Source of the DNA: Dichomitus squalens LYAD-421 SS1
Taxonomy: Eukaryota > Basidiomycota > Agaricomycetes > Polyporales > Polyporaceae
NCBI RefSeq assembly: GCF_000275845.1
Contig: NW_006766893.1
Span: forward strand, 626,327 to 690,326
Length of the DNA: 64,000 nucleotides
Reading direction: 5' to 3'
The position numbers and the translations under genes were made by a program. The notes beneath the pieces were generated by a model. The model made no database searches. It was given only the letters and a program-made list of their open reading frames with translations, and was not told the origin of the DNA. Shown here piece after piece: positions 21,402 through 32,828 of this stretch; position 1 is the first letter of the stretch, and each line of letters opens with the position of its first letter.

Positions 21402-23753
21402 ATGACCTCTCAAGACTTGCGATACTTGTCTCCAAAACAATGGGTAATTGCTGCCTTTAATTTCTTCTATGTCCTCGTCCAGTATGTCATAATCTGGCTG
21501 TTCAAACCTGTACGTGATCGTTCTTTCCCTGTCTCCCAAACGCTCACATCTGCGTTCGCAGCCTCCGCCTCCATCTCCGGAATACCCCAAGCATCCGAAG
21601 GGCAGGATCGCCATCATTGGCGCAGGACTGACTGGTGTCTCAAGCGCAGCGCACGCCATCGCACATGGGTTCGACGTCGTGATCTACGAGCAAAGCGACA
21701 AAGTTGGTGAGTGCGCCGATCTAATCTAGCCTCTGCATCGTCGCGTCGCGTCGTGGTCAGGAGAGTGAAGCTCTCCTCGCGCACGTGCTGTTGTGTCGTA
21801 TGCCATGCTCAGCGACCTAAGTTCTCCACATAATTACTGACACATACACTTCGTAGGCGGAATATGGACCAACGTCAACAAGACCTCGGGCCTGCAGCTC
21901 AACTCCCTCTTGTACCGCTTCCACCCCGCCGTTCTCTGGTCGCGCGCGTTCCCCCACCGGGATGAGATCCTGAGCGGTGCGTCTGAACGCGTGTAGTCGC
22001 ACATCCATTCCGTGACTTACTCCCAACCTGTTTGCACACGCGCTCGCGAGCAGAGATCCGCCGCATCTGGAAAGAGTACCAGCTCGAGCCCCGCACGCGC
22101 TTCAACACCCCCGTCACCTCCGTCAAGCGCGTCCCCGGCACCGGCACGCGCCTCTCAGACCCCTCCTCGGACGACGAAGGCAGGTCGAGGTGGCTCATCA
22201 ACGACGGCGCGGACGGGGAGTTCGATGCTGTCGTCGTCACCGTCGGCACGTGCGGCAAGCCGAACCGCATCGGCTTCCCGGGCCTGCCCAAGGCGGAGAC
22301 GCAGGACGGCGATGGTGCGGAGGAGAAGCACAAGGGCGGGGACGGGGGGGAGGTGTTCGAAGGCGACGTGTTCCACTCGAGCGAGCTGGACGACGCGCCG
22401 CTCGAGGGCAGGACGGTCGTCGTGATCGGGAGCGGGGCGAGCGGAGTCGAGGCGGTCGAGACGGCGCTCGCGAAGGGCGCGAAGCACTGTGTGATGCTCG
22501 CGCGCGAGGACAAGGTGCGCATGCGTCTCTCCTACGCTCCTCTTTCAGGAATCCCGCTGATACGTCGCGCGCGAACGCATGCAGTGGATCATCCCGCGCA
22601 ACATCTTCGTCGACACGCTCATCTCGGCGCAGCCGTTCGGGCGCGAGACGCCGCTGTCGTTCATCTGGGAGAAGATCATCGTGCTGCTCAACTACCGCGG
22701 TGCGCCCGAGCTCGTCCCCGCGCGGCTCGGCATCTTCGAGAGCACGCCGGTCGTGAACGACGAGTTCGTCGGGTGGGTCAGGGAGGGCAAGTGCGACTAC
22801 GTGCGCGGGGACATCGAGCGGCTCACGAAGCGCGGGGTGCGGATCAAGGTGCGGGGGAGGGAGGAGAAGCCCGGGGAGGGGAAGGAGGTGAAGGAGGTGG
22901 AGGGGGACGTCGTCGTGCTGGCGACGGGGTTCCATAAGCCGCAGATTGGCTTCCTCGAGGAGGAGTTATTCCCGGACGACTATGATGTGAGTCGTTGGAT
23001 ACCATCGAGTTGGGAGATGGGGATAGCCCCTGTGCTGATTTTTTGGGTGTCGCAGCGTCCGAATCTGTACCTGCAGAACTTCTCGACTGAAGATTGGTCC
23101 GTGTTGATGACCAACTCTTCGTACCAGAACGCGATCGGGACTGTGTACGTGTTTGACTCGCTCCTTGACATTGTGAGCTTGAGCTGAATTTGCGTTGTAG
23201 TGGTCACTTGTGAGCTCCTATCATGCTGTACTCGATCGCACTCATCTCTGACCATATCCTGGACGCATACAGCCACATAGGAATATGTACGTCCACAATT
23301 CCCATCTCTGCATCCTACTTGTGTCCTTGACTGTCCTCTTACCCCAGACATGCGCATCCTCCTCACGTTCCTCATGGACCCCGACGCGCGTCCGACGCCC
23401 AAGGACATGAAGCTCTGGGTGGACGTCATCCGCTTCGTCAAACGCGGTGCGCGCGGAGGCGCGTTGAGCTTCTTCACGTACATGGAGCTCAGTACGTGAC
23501 CCCTTTGGCGACTGCTTGAGATGCCTTTGCTGACGGCGTTGATGCACAGCGATCTGGCTGTTGTTGTTCCATGTGTTGCGCATCGACCGTTTAAGATGGT
23601 GAGTGTCGGCATCCATTGTCGTTATCTTAGGTGCGTCGGTTGGGGTATATGCTTATCGTATCGGGCAGGGTGTTCTTTATTATGCAGGGGTGGGGCGTGT
23701 ACCCGGAGGAGTACAGTCAGGCTAAAATCTCTCAAAAGGCGAAGGCTGCGTGA
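21402..23753 (+). CDS. Flavin-dependent monooxygenase, FMO/Baeyer-Villiger type
   Basis: Ten exons: 21402-21509, 21562-21706, 21857-21976, 22054-22514, 22585-22986, 23056-23144, 23273-23286, 23348-23491, 23550-23598, 23669-23753, giving 538 residues with every junction in frame. Residues about 12-34 are a membrane anchor (VIAAFNFFYVLVQYVIIWLF), followed by a proline-rich hinge. The FAD Rossmann motif IIGAGLTG is at about 53-60, followed by GIWTNVNKTSGLQLNS. FEGDVFH matches the FxGxxxH fingerprint of this class; VVVIGSGASGVEA is the NADPH Rossmann motif; V-L-A-T-G-F-H near residue 370 is the usual second-half signature. The enzyme should add one oxygen atom to a soft nucleophile or ketone using NADPH and O2, anchored at a membrane. 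Exon 7 is only 14 bases, encoding H-I-G-I; it is needed to keep frame between exons 6 and 8. The gene is convergent with ABH4, only about 155 bases away. Confidence 0.88.
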
Positions 23754-23909
23754 ACGTTCCTGATGAGCCACGGACTGATGAGGTTATTGTCGGACACGGA
23801 CTAGTATGTTGTATACTCTTGTTGCTGTATCGTACACTTTACTTTCGTAGACAATATCCGAGCACTTTAGATGTAAACCGTGCTCATCTGGCAGGTGTCT
23901 CGCCAATCA

Positions 23910-25245
23910 TTAATACTTCTCCACACTGTCAGTGAGAAGTGCTACCAGGATGCGCTCCGGCTCGTCCCAATGCACCTGTCGACGCCCTTCAGCAAGAGGA
24001 CTACGCCCACAGATCTTTAGGCACTCACGAAATGGTTCGCCCCTTCCAGTTTCACCCACGTCGCCTCCCTCAAACGCTCGCTTTTCTGTCCCACCTCTTC
24101 AAACGTCCACTGCAGGTTCCACGACGTCCACGTCGTCTCCCACACCGAGCGGTCGCACCACACGTGCCTGACCTCGACCGCGCGCCAGCCCTCGTCCGCA
24201 GGAACAGCGAGCGCCGCCTCGCGCAGCGTCGCGAACGTCCCGCTCCGCATGCCCCCCGCGAGCAGGAGCGCGTCCGACCCGCCAGGGGCGCCGGGTGAGG
24301 GGTACAGCACGCGCGCGACCTCGTCGGGCGTGAGCGTGGAGAGCGTGGGCGGGGGCGAGGGGAGATAGGCGCGCCGCTCGAGTGCCGCTGCGGCGAGTCT
24401 CTCCCACTCCGAGGGGGAGGCGGAGGTGGAGTCGAGGGCGTCGGTGTGGTGCACAAAGTAACCACTGACCCAGTGCGCGAACGCGCGCGCGCGGTCCGCT
24501 GGGGCGATTGAGGAGTCGAAGAGCGGGTTGTAGGGGTCCGGGGGCGGTGGGAAGCCGAGGACGTGGTAGGGCGGGTCTGGGGGTGTGTGGCTCAGGAAGT
24601 GGTGAACTACGACGGATGGGATGTCGCTTACCGAGGAGGACGACGCGGCGCAGGTACTGCGTCAAGTCGACTTCGCCCTCGCCTTCGCCTGCGTGGAGAG
24701 CAGGCGCGTGCGCGAGGAAGGCCGTCATCCACACGGTACCGAACGACCAGCCGACGAGCACGAGCCCGCCCTTGCTCGCTTCGCGCTGGGACTTGGGGAT
24801 GTTGGCGTCGTGCACGAGGCGCGCGAGCAGGTCGGACACCTCGCGCGCGCGCGAGCGCATGAAGGGCTCGAGCTGCGCGTGCGCGTGCGCGGCGGCTGCG
24901 TCAGACTCGGGCGAGGACGCGGACTCTGTCGCGATCGCGGAGAGGAGGGAGCGCTCCTCGGGCGAGAAGGGTGTCGCGCCGGGGTAGTCGCGCCGGTTGA
25001 CGAGGACGACGCGTGCGTTGTGTGCGTGGGCGAGGGGTACGAGCTTCGCAAAGATGCCTGGGGATCGTGGTGGTGAGCGCTCTGTGGGTTGCGACTAGTG
25101 GGCTACGAGGAGGCGTACCGCTGTGCCAGGCGAAGCCGTGGAGGAGGACCACGGTTGTGTAGTCGGTGCTACCCTCAGGAGGTCCCGAATCCTGCAGGAT
25201 GGAGAGAGCCGCGGGGTTCTTCTGGTCCTCAGGTGGGGAGGCCAT
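23910..25245 (-). CDS. Alpha/beta-hydrolase paralog ABH4
   Basis: Four exons on the minus strand: 25245-25119, 25057-24632, 24576-24029, 23975-23910, giving 388 residues, the longest of the family. Start is the ATG at 25245; an in-frame non-ATG extension was ignored. Motifs: VLLHGFAWH near residue 35, GWSFG with Ser at about 147, WCDRS with the candidate catalytic Asp, GANHF at the exon 3 end, V-H-W-D-E-P-E at the start of exon 4. Exon 2 carries a family-unique insertion of about ten residues rich in Ala and His (residues about 93-104). GC content is higher than in the other copies. It is followed on the same strand (upstream in coordinates) by ABH5, with a 350-base gap. A TATAAG sequence lies about 40 bases before the ATG. 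Substrate unknown. Confidence 0.85.
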
Positions 25246-25595
25246 ACTGGACGTTCTCGAGCCCGGGTGCAAGGACGAGCTGGGTCTTATATCCTGGCTG
25301 TATGCGTCGAGAAAGCCGTTCCTAGAGCTTCAGAGTTGCCATTCAACGGGACGTGTAGTTATTCGTTTTCAAGGGGTCTCGTTCCCAGAGATTTCGGCGA
25401 GCTGCGAATAGCGTTGGCTCACGTGAATCTCTTAGAAGCCTAGCTTTCAGTCCCACGGTACCTACGGTCAGGCGATTGCTAACATATCGTCTATCTGCAT
25501 GCTTAATGCGACCCTTGCATTGCCCAGTTGGCTTTCAGAAGGTAGTATTCACTTCACTGAAACGTTGCGTTACAAAAAGCTCAGGTGTGTCACAA

Positions 25596-26889
25596 CTACA
25601 CCTCGAGATCATCGCTGCCAGCAGGAACAGCATCGAGGATAGCATGCATTGCGCGCTCAGGTTCGTCCCAATGGACCTGGTGTGAAAGGTGCGTTGTGAT
25701 AAGCATGTGTCACGAGCTTGCATATCTTCTGTACTCACAAAGTGATTCGCGCCTCGTACCCGCGTGAACGTCACGGGACGCAAGGGTATCCCGGCCTTCC
25801 TCTCGTCTGCGACTTCTCTACGCAAGTTGACGTCGGCCCAAAGTATGAACCACAACGAGCGGTCACACAAGAGGTTGCGGACTTCGACATCTTTCCATGC
25901 GTCGCCTACCAGGGACGCGTTCGGAGGGGGGAGGCGCAAGGCATTCTTGCGGAGGGTGTCGAACAGTCCGCTTTGTCTCGCAGCGATCATGAGAAGATAA
26001 TCGGATCCTGACTTTGAGTCGCCTGGCGCATCATGCTTGGTGGACTGTCGTTCCTCCTCCGTCATCACGGTGAACGTAGGAGGCGGAGAAGTGAGGTAGG
26101 TTTTGTACTCGTACTGTTCGGGACTGTCTCCGTGCGGAAAGTATGCGGTGATCCATTTGGCCATGAGCTGTGCGTATTGCTCAGCCGGGAGCGTCCCGTC
26201 GTTCAAAGGGAAGTAAGCGTCCGGGAGGGTTTGAAAGCCGATCACGAAGTCGGCGGTGTCTGCATGAAATCGAGACGCTTGAGGTCTCGCAGATTCCGAG
26301 AAACGGAGGACATACCATATATGATCACCCTCCGCATATATCGGCCCAGTTTGATGTCGCGAACAGGGAAGGACGCAGCGTTTGCTAGCAGCGCCGTCAT
26401 CCAAGCCGCCCCAAACGACCATCCTCCGATGATGATCCCGCCTGTGTTCGCCTCGAAATTCGCTGGAGGAATGTGGTGTTCGGCCACGAGGTGGATGAGT
26501 AGATCGTAGATTTCGCGTGCTTGCCTCTTCATGTGCGCATCCAGTCTGTCCCTTGCGGAAAGGGGATTCTTCTTTAGCTCTTCGACCGCCTTCGAGAGCT
26601 CGGCTCGCTCTTCGAGGGTGAACGGCTCGGCACCCGGATAGTCTTGTCTGTTCACCAGTATGACGCGGGCGTTGAATCGGCCAGCGATAGGGACCAATTT
26701 CGCGAATACGGCTTGTGAAAGCAGGATGGATACAATTACCGTTATGCCTCTGAAGCAGTTAGAATAAGGAGCGAACTTACTGCTATGCCATAGAAGCCCG
26801 TGCAAGAGGACGATCGTCGTGTAGTCGGTGCTTCCTTCGGGCGCACCGGAGTCTTGGAGGATTCCGAGCCGTAGAGTGCGCTCGGTCAT
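25596..26889 (-). CDS. Alpha/beta-hydrolase paralog ABH5
   Basis: Four exons on the minus strand: 26889-26781, 26711-26316, 26259-25739, 25676-25596, giving 368 residues, the same length as ABH6. Motifs: VLLHGLLWH near residue 30, GGWSFG with Ser at about 135, L-L-C-D-R-S with the candidate Asp, GANHF ending exon 3, V-H-W-D-E-P-E-R starting exon 4. NRQDYPGAEPFTLEERAEL is nearly identical to ABH6, and the upstream 0.5 kb is also similar, so ABH5 and ABH6 are recent duplicates. At the exon 1/2 junction the codon is Thr (AGC A|CC) where all other copies have Gly or Asp. All junctions are GT-AG. Predicted soluble hydrolase of unknown substrate. Confidence 0.87.
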
Positions 26890-27750
26890 GATCGACAGAG
26901 TGTATCAAGACAACAAGGGCGGCTTCCACGATCGACTACTTACGTCTCTATGCTTTATGATCGTCCCTACCCCTGTGAGAACGCTTTGCTTTCGTGTGCG
27001 ATCCGGTGATTCCGGAAAGCATAAGATTTTCTATAGATTAGTCAAATCCATCACAAAATCACATCGAAGACTCGACACGAGGTTAGGAAGGGAGTCGTCT
27101 CCGCTTACAAATAACGACACCAGACTCCTTGGTATCGGCCTCGAGGGATCCTGAACTGACTTACTGCCAAAGAAAGGTGCCGACTGTCATGATACTGAAC
27201 TTGGGCAATCCTGATCTTTTCGCTCGTTGATTGCTTGAAGTTGGAGAGGCCTGACAAGCTGTATGCCCCCCACTTCGGGAGTCCATAGCATGCAGGCAGG
27301 CGGGGTGAGCGTTCTGCTTGTTGTCATTGTGCTCCTGAAGGAAATGCAATCAGAGCCGCATTCTGGTTGCTCTTGGCGAGAAGCAGAGCGTAGTAAGTAC
27401 TCACGAGATGATGGACGTACACGGCTAAAGCGCATTCGGCTCTGGAAACAAAATGAACCAAAATGTCCGGGGAGGATGGTCCCGAGCGCCGACTCGGGCC
27501 GAGACATTCCGAATGCTGAGTCGTCTCAATTTCGTGAAGGGCAGCCGCATCAGCGAAAAAGCGAAAAGGATGGACAGTGATGACCAGGTTCCGCAATTCT
27601 GACCAGATTGGCCAAGGTATGAGAAGTAGATGGTAAACCCGTAGCAAATCCGCCAGATATGGTGTGCAATGGCCAGACCTTGCAGGGCGCCTGGACATTG
27701 ACAGCCATTTCTTGCTGAGCATTTGGACAGCAGCTACCATGCTATAGGGG
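26890..27750. other. ABH5 upstream flank, copy of the ABH6 flank
   Basis: No gene I can support. The stretch aligns by eye with the ABH6 upstream flank (32829-33560). Shared landmarks include a GACACGAGG word (27074 and 33010 areas) and GCAGGCGGGG followed by CTTGTT-TCATTGT (about 27294-27330 and 33348-33380). The copies therefore extend well past the genes and share promoters. Confidence 0.55.
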
Positions 27751-28006
27751 AACTAAGGCCGATGATGTACATTATTGACTGAGCCAATGGACATACATGG
27801 TCAGCATCTGGTGCAAATTCTACTATGGATGCCCAAGCTCATGCTACGAAATGGTCGATTTGGATCGTTTACGAAGAAAGCTAGCCGACAGATTATCGCA
27901 CAATTCAATGTTGTATATTCCATAATTAATAGTCATTGAGGGCAGACTACTATACATGAAAGAAGAGAGACATGAATATATTTACCAAGTACTCGCGCAA
28001 TTCGGC

Positions 28007-28020
28007 GGGGTTAGGGTTAG
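28007..28020. repeat. Interstitial telomere-like repeat
   Basis: GGGGTTAGGGTTAG, two adjoining TTAGGG-type units. TTAGGG is the common telomere repeat of basidiomycetes. It lies inside the AT-rich stretch, not near a chromosome end as far as this window shows. Two units could be chance. Confidence 0.45.
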
Positions 28021-28290
28021 TAGCATTAGAGCTTGTAGGTGAACATTGTTGAACCCGGGGGGCGAAGGCCTCTCCCACGGGTGGCAACGACAGCGGATAG
28101 CCTGCAACTCACCTAGAAGGGTTGGTTGATTGTAAGAGGCTTGTAAGAGCGATGAGAGGAGACGTTCGAGTGAACTGAACTGTAGATTGGGGGTACAGAG
28201 GTCCCCTATATATACTACTGTACATCTGTGGCTACGTAGTACTATACAGTACATTTCCAGGATGCACAGTCGCACAGAGAAGCAGTGCGT

Positions 28291-28356
28291 ACACAGCGAA
28301 GCTGTGTGTGTACCACATGAGTAGTACAGCCTCGGTTATTGCAGTAACCGGCTGTG
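28291..28356. repeat. Pair of hairpin-forming inverted repeats
   Basis: ACACAGC-GAA-GCTGTGT (28291-28307) is a perfect 7-bp stem with a 3-base loop. ACAGCCTCGGTTA ... TAACCGGCTGT (28326-28354) is an 11-bp stem with a small bulge and a 6-base loop. They may belong to the end of a mobile element reaching into the gap. Confidence 0.45.
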
Positions 28357-28514
28357 CCGTTCCATATCTTGTGAGGCTGTATTAGGCAAGCTGTGTAAAC
28401 CAGCGCCTGTTCAACAAACATGTCGATGTCAAAGACGAGCTCGTATAATTACGGGGCGAAGGTGACCGGGCAGAATGTCTTCTTGTCGTGGGGCTGCAGG
28501 CGGGTCTTGGAGTG

Positions 28515-29490
28515 NNNNNNNNNNNNNNNNNNNNNNNNNNNNNNNNNNNNNNNNNNNNNNNNNNNNNNNNNNNNNNNNNNNNNNNNNNNNNNNNNNNNNN
28601 NNNNNNNNNNNNNNNNNNNNNNNNNNNNNNNNNNNNNNNNNNNNNNNNNNNNNNNNNNNNNNNNNNNNNNNNNNNNNNNNNNNNNNNNNNNNNNNNNNNN
28701 NNNNNNNNNNNNNNNNNNNNNNNNNNNNNNNNNNNNNNNNNNNNNNNNNNNNNNNNNNNNNNNNNNNNNNNNNNNNNNNNNNNNNNNNNNNNNNNNNNNN
28801 NNNNNNNNNNNNNNNNNNNNNNNNNNNNNNNNNNNNNNNNNNNNNNNNNNNNNNNNNNNNNNNNNNNNNNNNNNNNNNNNNNNNNNNNNNNNNNNNNNNN
28901 NNNNNNNNNNNNNNNNNNNNNNNNNNNNNNNNNNNNNNNNNNNNNNNNNNNNNNNNNNNNNNNNNNNNNNNNNNNNNNNNNNNNNNNNNNNNNNNNNNNN
29001 NNNNNNNNNNNNNNNNNNNNNNNNNNNNNNNNNNNNNNNNNNNNNNNNNNNNNNNNNNNNNNNNNNNNNNNNNNNNNNNNNNNNNNNNNNNNNNNNNNNN
29101 NNNNNNNNNNNNNNNNNNNNNNNNNNNNNNNNNNNNNNNNNNNNNNNNNNNNNNNNNNNNNNNNNNNNNNNNNNNNNNNNNNNNNNNNNNNNNNNNNNNN
29201 NNNNNNNNNNNNNNNNNNNNNNNNNNNNNNNNNNNNNNNNNNNNNNNNNNNNNNNNNNNNNNNNNNNNNNNNNNNNNNNNNNNNNNNNNNNNNNNNNNNN
29301 NNNNNNNNNNNNNNNNNNNNNNNNNNNNNNNNNNNNNNNNNNNNNNNNNNNNNNNNNNNNNNNNNNNNNNNNNNNNNNNNNNNNNNNNNNNNNNNNNNNN
29401 NNNNNNNNNNNNNNNNNNNNNNNNNNNNNNNNNNNNNNNNNNNNNNNNNNNNNNNNNNNNNNNNNNNNNNNNNNNNNNNNNNNNNNNNNN
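28515..29490. other. Assembly gap (976 N)
   Basis: Unbroken run of N. Open frames drawn across it are meaningless. Repeats on both sides suggest that a repeat caused the break. Confidence 0.99.
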
Positions 29491-29920
29491 CACAGAATAG
29501 CAACCATATATAGCGCTCTTTGCTGGACTCCGAGAAATTCTTCACCATCCTCTCCTGTACCATAGCAGAACTTGGACATCCACCACTGATACCACTATTC
29601 TTGCGCATTATCTGGATATTGTACCTCTGTATCACTACTGAAACAAGCACATTGTAACAACTTAAAGTCTTCTATCACATGTTATTGCCCTTCTTCTAAT
29701 AGACTATAAAGCTGCTTCTACAGCCTTAAAACAGACTGGTTTACAACTAGTGTATGGATGTCTATGATAGATATTATTACATAAGAATTATACAAGATGT
29801 GTGACTGATAGAACACCAATTGCTCAAATTGAGGCCTGAGTATACTGAAGTCAACATGTAAAGTCCAAGTTGTGGTCCAAGTACCCCAAGTACCCCAAGT
29901 ATATAGACTTGGGTCAAGTC
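29491..29920. other. AT-rich region right of the gap
   Basis: No gene. Low-GC sequence with short frames only; GTACCCCAA repeated just before the minisatellite looks like degraded array units. Confidence 0.5.
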
Positions 29921-30080
29921 CATGTACTTGGGACCAAGTACACGGACTTGGGGCCAAGTACACGGACTTGGGGCCAAGTACACGGACTTGGGGCCAAGTA
30001 CACGGACTTGAGGCCAAGTACACGGACTTGAGTCCAAGTACACGGACTTGAGTCCAAGTACATGAACTTGGGCCCAAGTA
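29921..30080. repeat. 20-bp minisatellite, eight copies
   Basis: Eight head-to-tail 20-base units of the form CACGGACTTGGGGCCAAGTA, in exact 20-base register. Three inner copies (29941, 29961, 29981) are identical; outer copies differ by one to four bases. Each unit contains ACTTGG-GG-CCAAGT, a 6-bp inverted repeat with a 2-base loop. As 20 is not a multiple of three, it is not a protein repeat. Confidence 0.95.
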
Positions 30081-30904
30081 TGGGTCCAAGTCCGTGACGT
30101 TTTCCTGATGTTGGGGCAAACACTCACAATATTTGGCTTCGCGTTGCAGGTGACTAACTACTATAGGGTGACACCTCAGCACTTTTCATGTCAGGGTCAG
30201 TAAGAGTTGTAATTGATGCATAATCGAAGAACATTGAGATCTGAGAGCCCTAGAGCTTGATACCAAGCTGAAGGAGTCCAAGTATGGTGTCTATGGAGCG
30301 CCCGTCTCCGTCCGTCAGCCCAGTACTTGACGAGGACGCTGGTCCAGTATCTCTGCTTTCCCTGCACACGGGTCATGCGTGCGGACAATATACTATCAGG
30401 CGGACATCTGACCGCTCCGTGCTAATCCCCGCTCTACGTGCAACGGCACTTCTGCCTCATAACTACGGTGGTGGAGAAGTTGTGCGAATTCACGCTCAGG
30501 ACCCCGGCGCACGGCGCAGGAGCAGCAGGAGCGTAGAGACAGAGCTCACTGGGAGTCGCAGAGCAGCAGGCGTAGAGTGCAGAGGCGGAGAGTAGGACGA
30601 GGAGTGCGCTCGGGAGAGGGACAAGAGAGATATTAGTGAGGAGTGCCGAGGCGGCTGTGGTACAGTGGGGCGCTTTGCATAGCCTCGATGTTTCTCTAAT
30701 GACGATTGAGTGGTATGAAGTGATAGCGCAAGATGAATACTTACCTAGCATTGCCGGGATCCATCCGCGCAGGTGCTCAATGGCCAGAGTCCGTCGGACG
30801 AGATGGGAGTTGGCCGTAATTAGTAGGCGCTTGCGGTTTCCGGAAAGGGGAGGCCAGTTTCGGGCGCCGTGGTCATGGATGACCATTGTTTGCACAATTT
30901 GCTG
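30081..30904. other. Region without a supported gene
   Basis: A minus-strand frame at 30895-30434 (about 150 residues) is open but its start is out of context and it has no family features. Its C-terminal half is Ala/Ser/Pro rich, and I treat it as chance. Confidence 0.45.
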
Positions 30905-31300
30905 ATGCGGCCGGAGTCATTGTCCACACATCAGTGGCTAGTCGGAACGACCAGCCTACAAGCTGGCAGACGCATGTACGTCCTGAGTCTCTTCGCGATG
31001 GGATTCGGGGACGTCGCCATCATTCACGGCGCGCACGAGCAGGTTCAGCGCCTCGAGCAGCGGCTGCGTCGGACTCGGATTTTCGCAACTGGCGAGAAAC
31101 TGGAATGTCCTTCGTGAGAGAATGCTGGGGCGAAGGAGTGATGTGCGTTGGCTGACGGGGGCGACATATGCGTTGTACGTATGGGTGAAGGTTTTTAGCT
31201 TTGTGTAGATGTCTGGTAATCACGGAGGTGAACGTTGGCGTTCTGTATCTTGCGCATTTGAGTTTGACTTGGCACAGAAGCGTACTGCTATGCCGGGCGA
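30905..31300 (-). pseudogene. Decayed 5' part of an ABH4-like hydrolase gene
   Basis: By eye this stretch aligns with ABH4 exon 2 and exon 1 (24720-25140). Shared words include GAACGACCAGCC, then GGGGA-GT-G-C-T---CACG--GCGCGAGCAGGT, CGGCTGCGTC-GACTCGG, and GCGTAC-GCT-TGCC-GGCGAAGC at the exon 1 donor. Most differences are C-to-T or G-to-A changes. Coding frames are lost, the nucleophile region and everything 3' of it are missing, and it ends about 225 bases before ABH6. It stands to ABH6 as ABH4 stands to ABH5, so it is the second ABH4 copy of a duplicated block. Confidence 0.65.
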
Positions 31301-31524
31301 AGCTGGACAGGGATTGAATGAGACATATAGATCCCAAATTCCCAGATATCCGAGCAAGCTGCGGACAGTCTTTGCGTTTGTTCTCATAGATCACCCATCG
31401 TGGTCGGTACTTACGGTCAAGCGAACGCCGGCATGCTGTCTAATTGTTCGAATAAACTGTTGCAAGGCCCATCGGCTTCAAGAAAGTGACCGAATCGATG
31501 CGCTACGAGGGTGCTCTTCTGTGA

Positions 31525-32828
31525 CTACAACTTTGCCTCGATCTCACCGCCGTCAGCAGGGACAGCCGCGAGGACGGCATGTATTGCGCGCTCAGGTTCG
31601 TCCCAATGAACCTGGTGAGAAAGACGTGTTATGATCAGCATTCGCCACGAGTCTGCGTCCTCCCTAACTCACAAAGTGGTTCGCGCCTCGCACCCGCACG
31701 AAGCTCACGGGTCGCAAGGATACCCCGGCCTTCCTCTCCTCTTCTAGTTCCCGGCGCATACTGACCTCGCCCCAACGTATGAGCCATACTGAGTGGTCAC
31801 ACCAGAGATGACGGACTTCGACATCTCTCCAGGCATCGCCTACCAGGGACGCGTTCGGAGGTGGGAGGCGCAACGCGTTCTTGCGGAGAGTGGCGAACAG
31901 TCCGCTTTCGTACCCGCTACCCATGAGGAGATGATCTGAGCCTCCCCTTGAGTCGCCTGGCACATGGTGCTGAACGAACTGTCGTTCCTCATCCGTCATT
32001 GAGGTGAGCGTAGGAGGTGGGGATGCGAGGTAGTGTCGAGATTGGTATTGCTCGGGAGTGTCTCCATGTGCAAAATATGCGGTGACCCATTCGGCGAATA
32101 GCTGTGCGAGTTGTTCCGCTGGGATCGTCCGGTCTGTCAGAGGGAAGTAGACATGCGGAAGAGTTGGGAATCCGAGAGCGACGTCTGAGGTGTCTGTAGG
32201 CAGATACAAAATGCTGTAGCTCTCGCACATTCTCATATAGAAAAGACGCACCGTAGAAGACCACTCTCCGCACGTAACGGCTCAGTTCGATATCATGCAC
32301 AGGGAACGACGCAACATTTGCCAGAAGCGCCGTCATCCAAGACGCCCCAAACGACCATCCTCCGATTATGATTCCGCCTGTGTTTGCCTCGGGGCGTGCT
32401 GGAGGAATGTGATGTTCGGCCACGAGGTGGATAAGTAGATCGTATATTTCGCGTGCTTGTCCCTTCATGAACACATCGAGCCTGTCCCTCGCGGAAAGGG
32501 GATTCGTTTTCAGCTCGATGGCCGCTTTCAACAGCTCGGCTCGCTCTTCTAGCGTGAACGGCTCAGCTCCCGGATAATCTTGTCTGTTCACCAGTACAAC
32601 GCGGGCGTTAAATCGGCCAGCGATAGGGACCAATTTCGCGAATACGCCTAGCAAATGTGGCAGGATGCACATGATTAATGTTAAACCTCTAGAGCCGATG
32701 ATTGAAATATGATAGAGACGCTTACCGCTATGCCATCCATAACCGTGCAAGAGAACAATCGTGGTGTAGTCGATGCTTCCTTCCGGCGCACCCGAGTCTT
32801 TGAGGATACCCAGCCGCAGTGCACGCAT
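31525..32828 (-). CDS. Alpha/beta-hydrolase paralog ABH6
   Basis: Four exons on the minus strand: 32828-32726, 32647-32252, 32193-31673, 31611-31525, giving 368 residues. Motifs: VLLHGYGWH near residue 28, GGWSFG with Ser at about 133, WCDHS with the candidate catalytic Asp, GANHF at the end of exon 3, V-H-W-D-E-P-E-R-A at the start of exon 4. Exon 2 and exon 3 lengths (396 and 521) are identical to ABH5, and most of the protein sequence matches, so this is its sister copy. All junctions are GT-AG and in frame; there is no sign of decay. Cytosolic by absence of signal or membrane segments. The upstream flank is shared with ABH5, so co-regulation is likely. Substrate unknown. Confidence 0.87.

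Larger units (their letters stand above)
27751..28514. other. AT-rich region left of the assembly gap
   Basis: Base composition drops markedly compared with the genes on both sides. No gene. It holds a two-copy telomere-like repeat and two hairpins (listed separately). The last 100 bases read on the minus strand as L-N-R-R-W-F-T-Q-L, possibly the tail of an element hidden in the gap, but this is not identified. Confidence 0.5.

Noticed and set aside
22155..22935. Long Arg/Pro/Ala-rich frames on the minus strand inside the monooxygenase
   Set aside because: Shadows of GC-rich coding sequence in the real plus-strand frame.
24508..25076. Plus-strand frames over ABH4
   Set aside because: High-GC antisense shadows of ABH4 exon 2.
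28382..29650. Very long open frames on both strands across 28.4-29.6 kb
   Set aside because: They run through the N gap and carry no sequence.
29718..30182. Minus-strand frames with repeated V-Y-L-A-P-S-P-C-T-W peptides
   Set aside because: They are translations of the 20-bp minisatellite in all three frames; the unit length is not a multiple of three.
30434..30895. Minus-strand frame with an Ala/Leu-rich stretch
   Set aside because: The hydrophobic stretch is internal, and the frame is probably chance in a decayed region.
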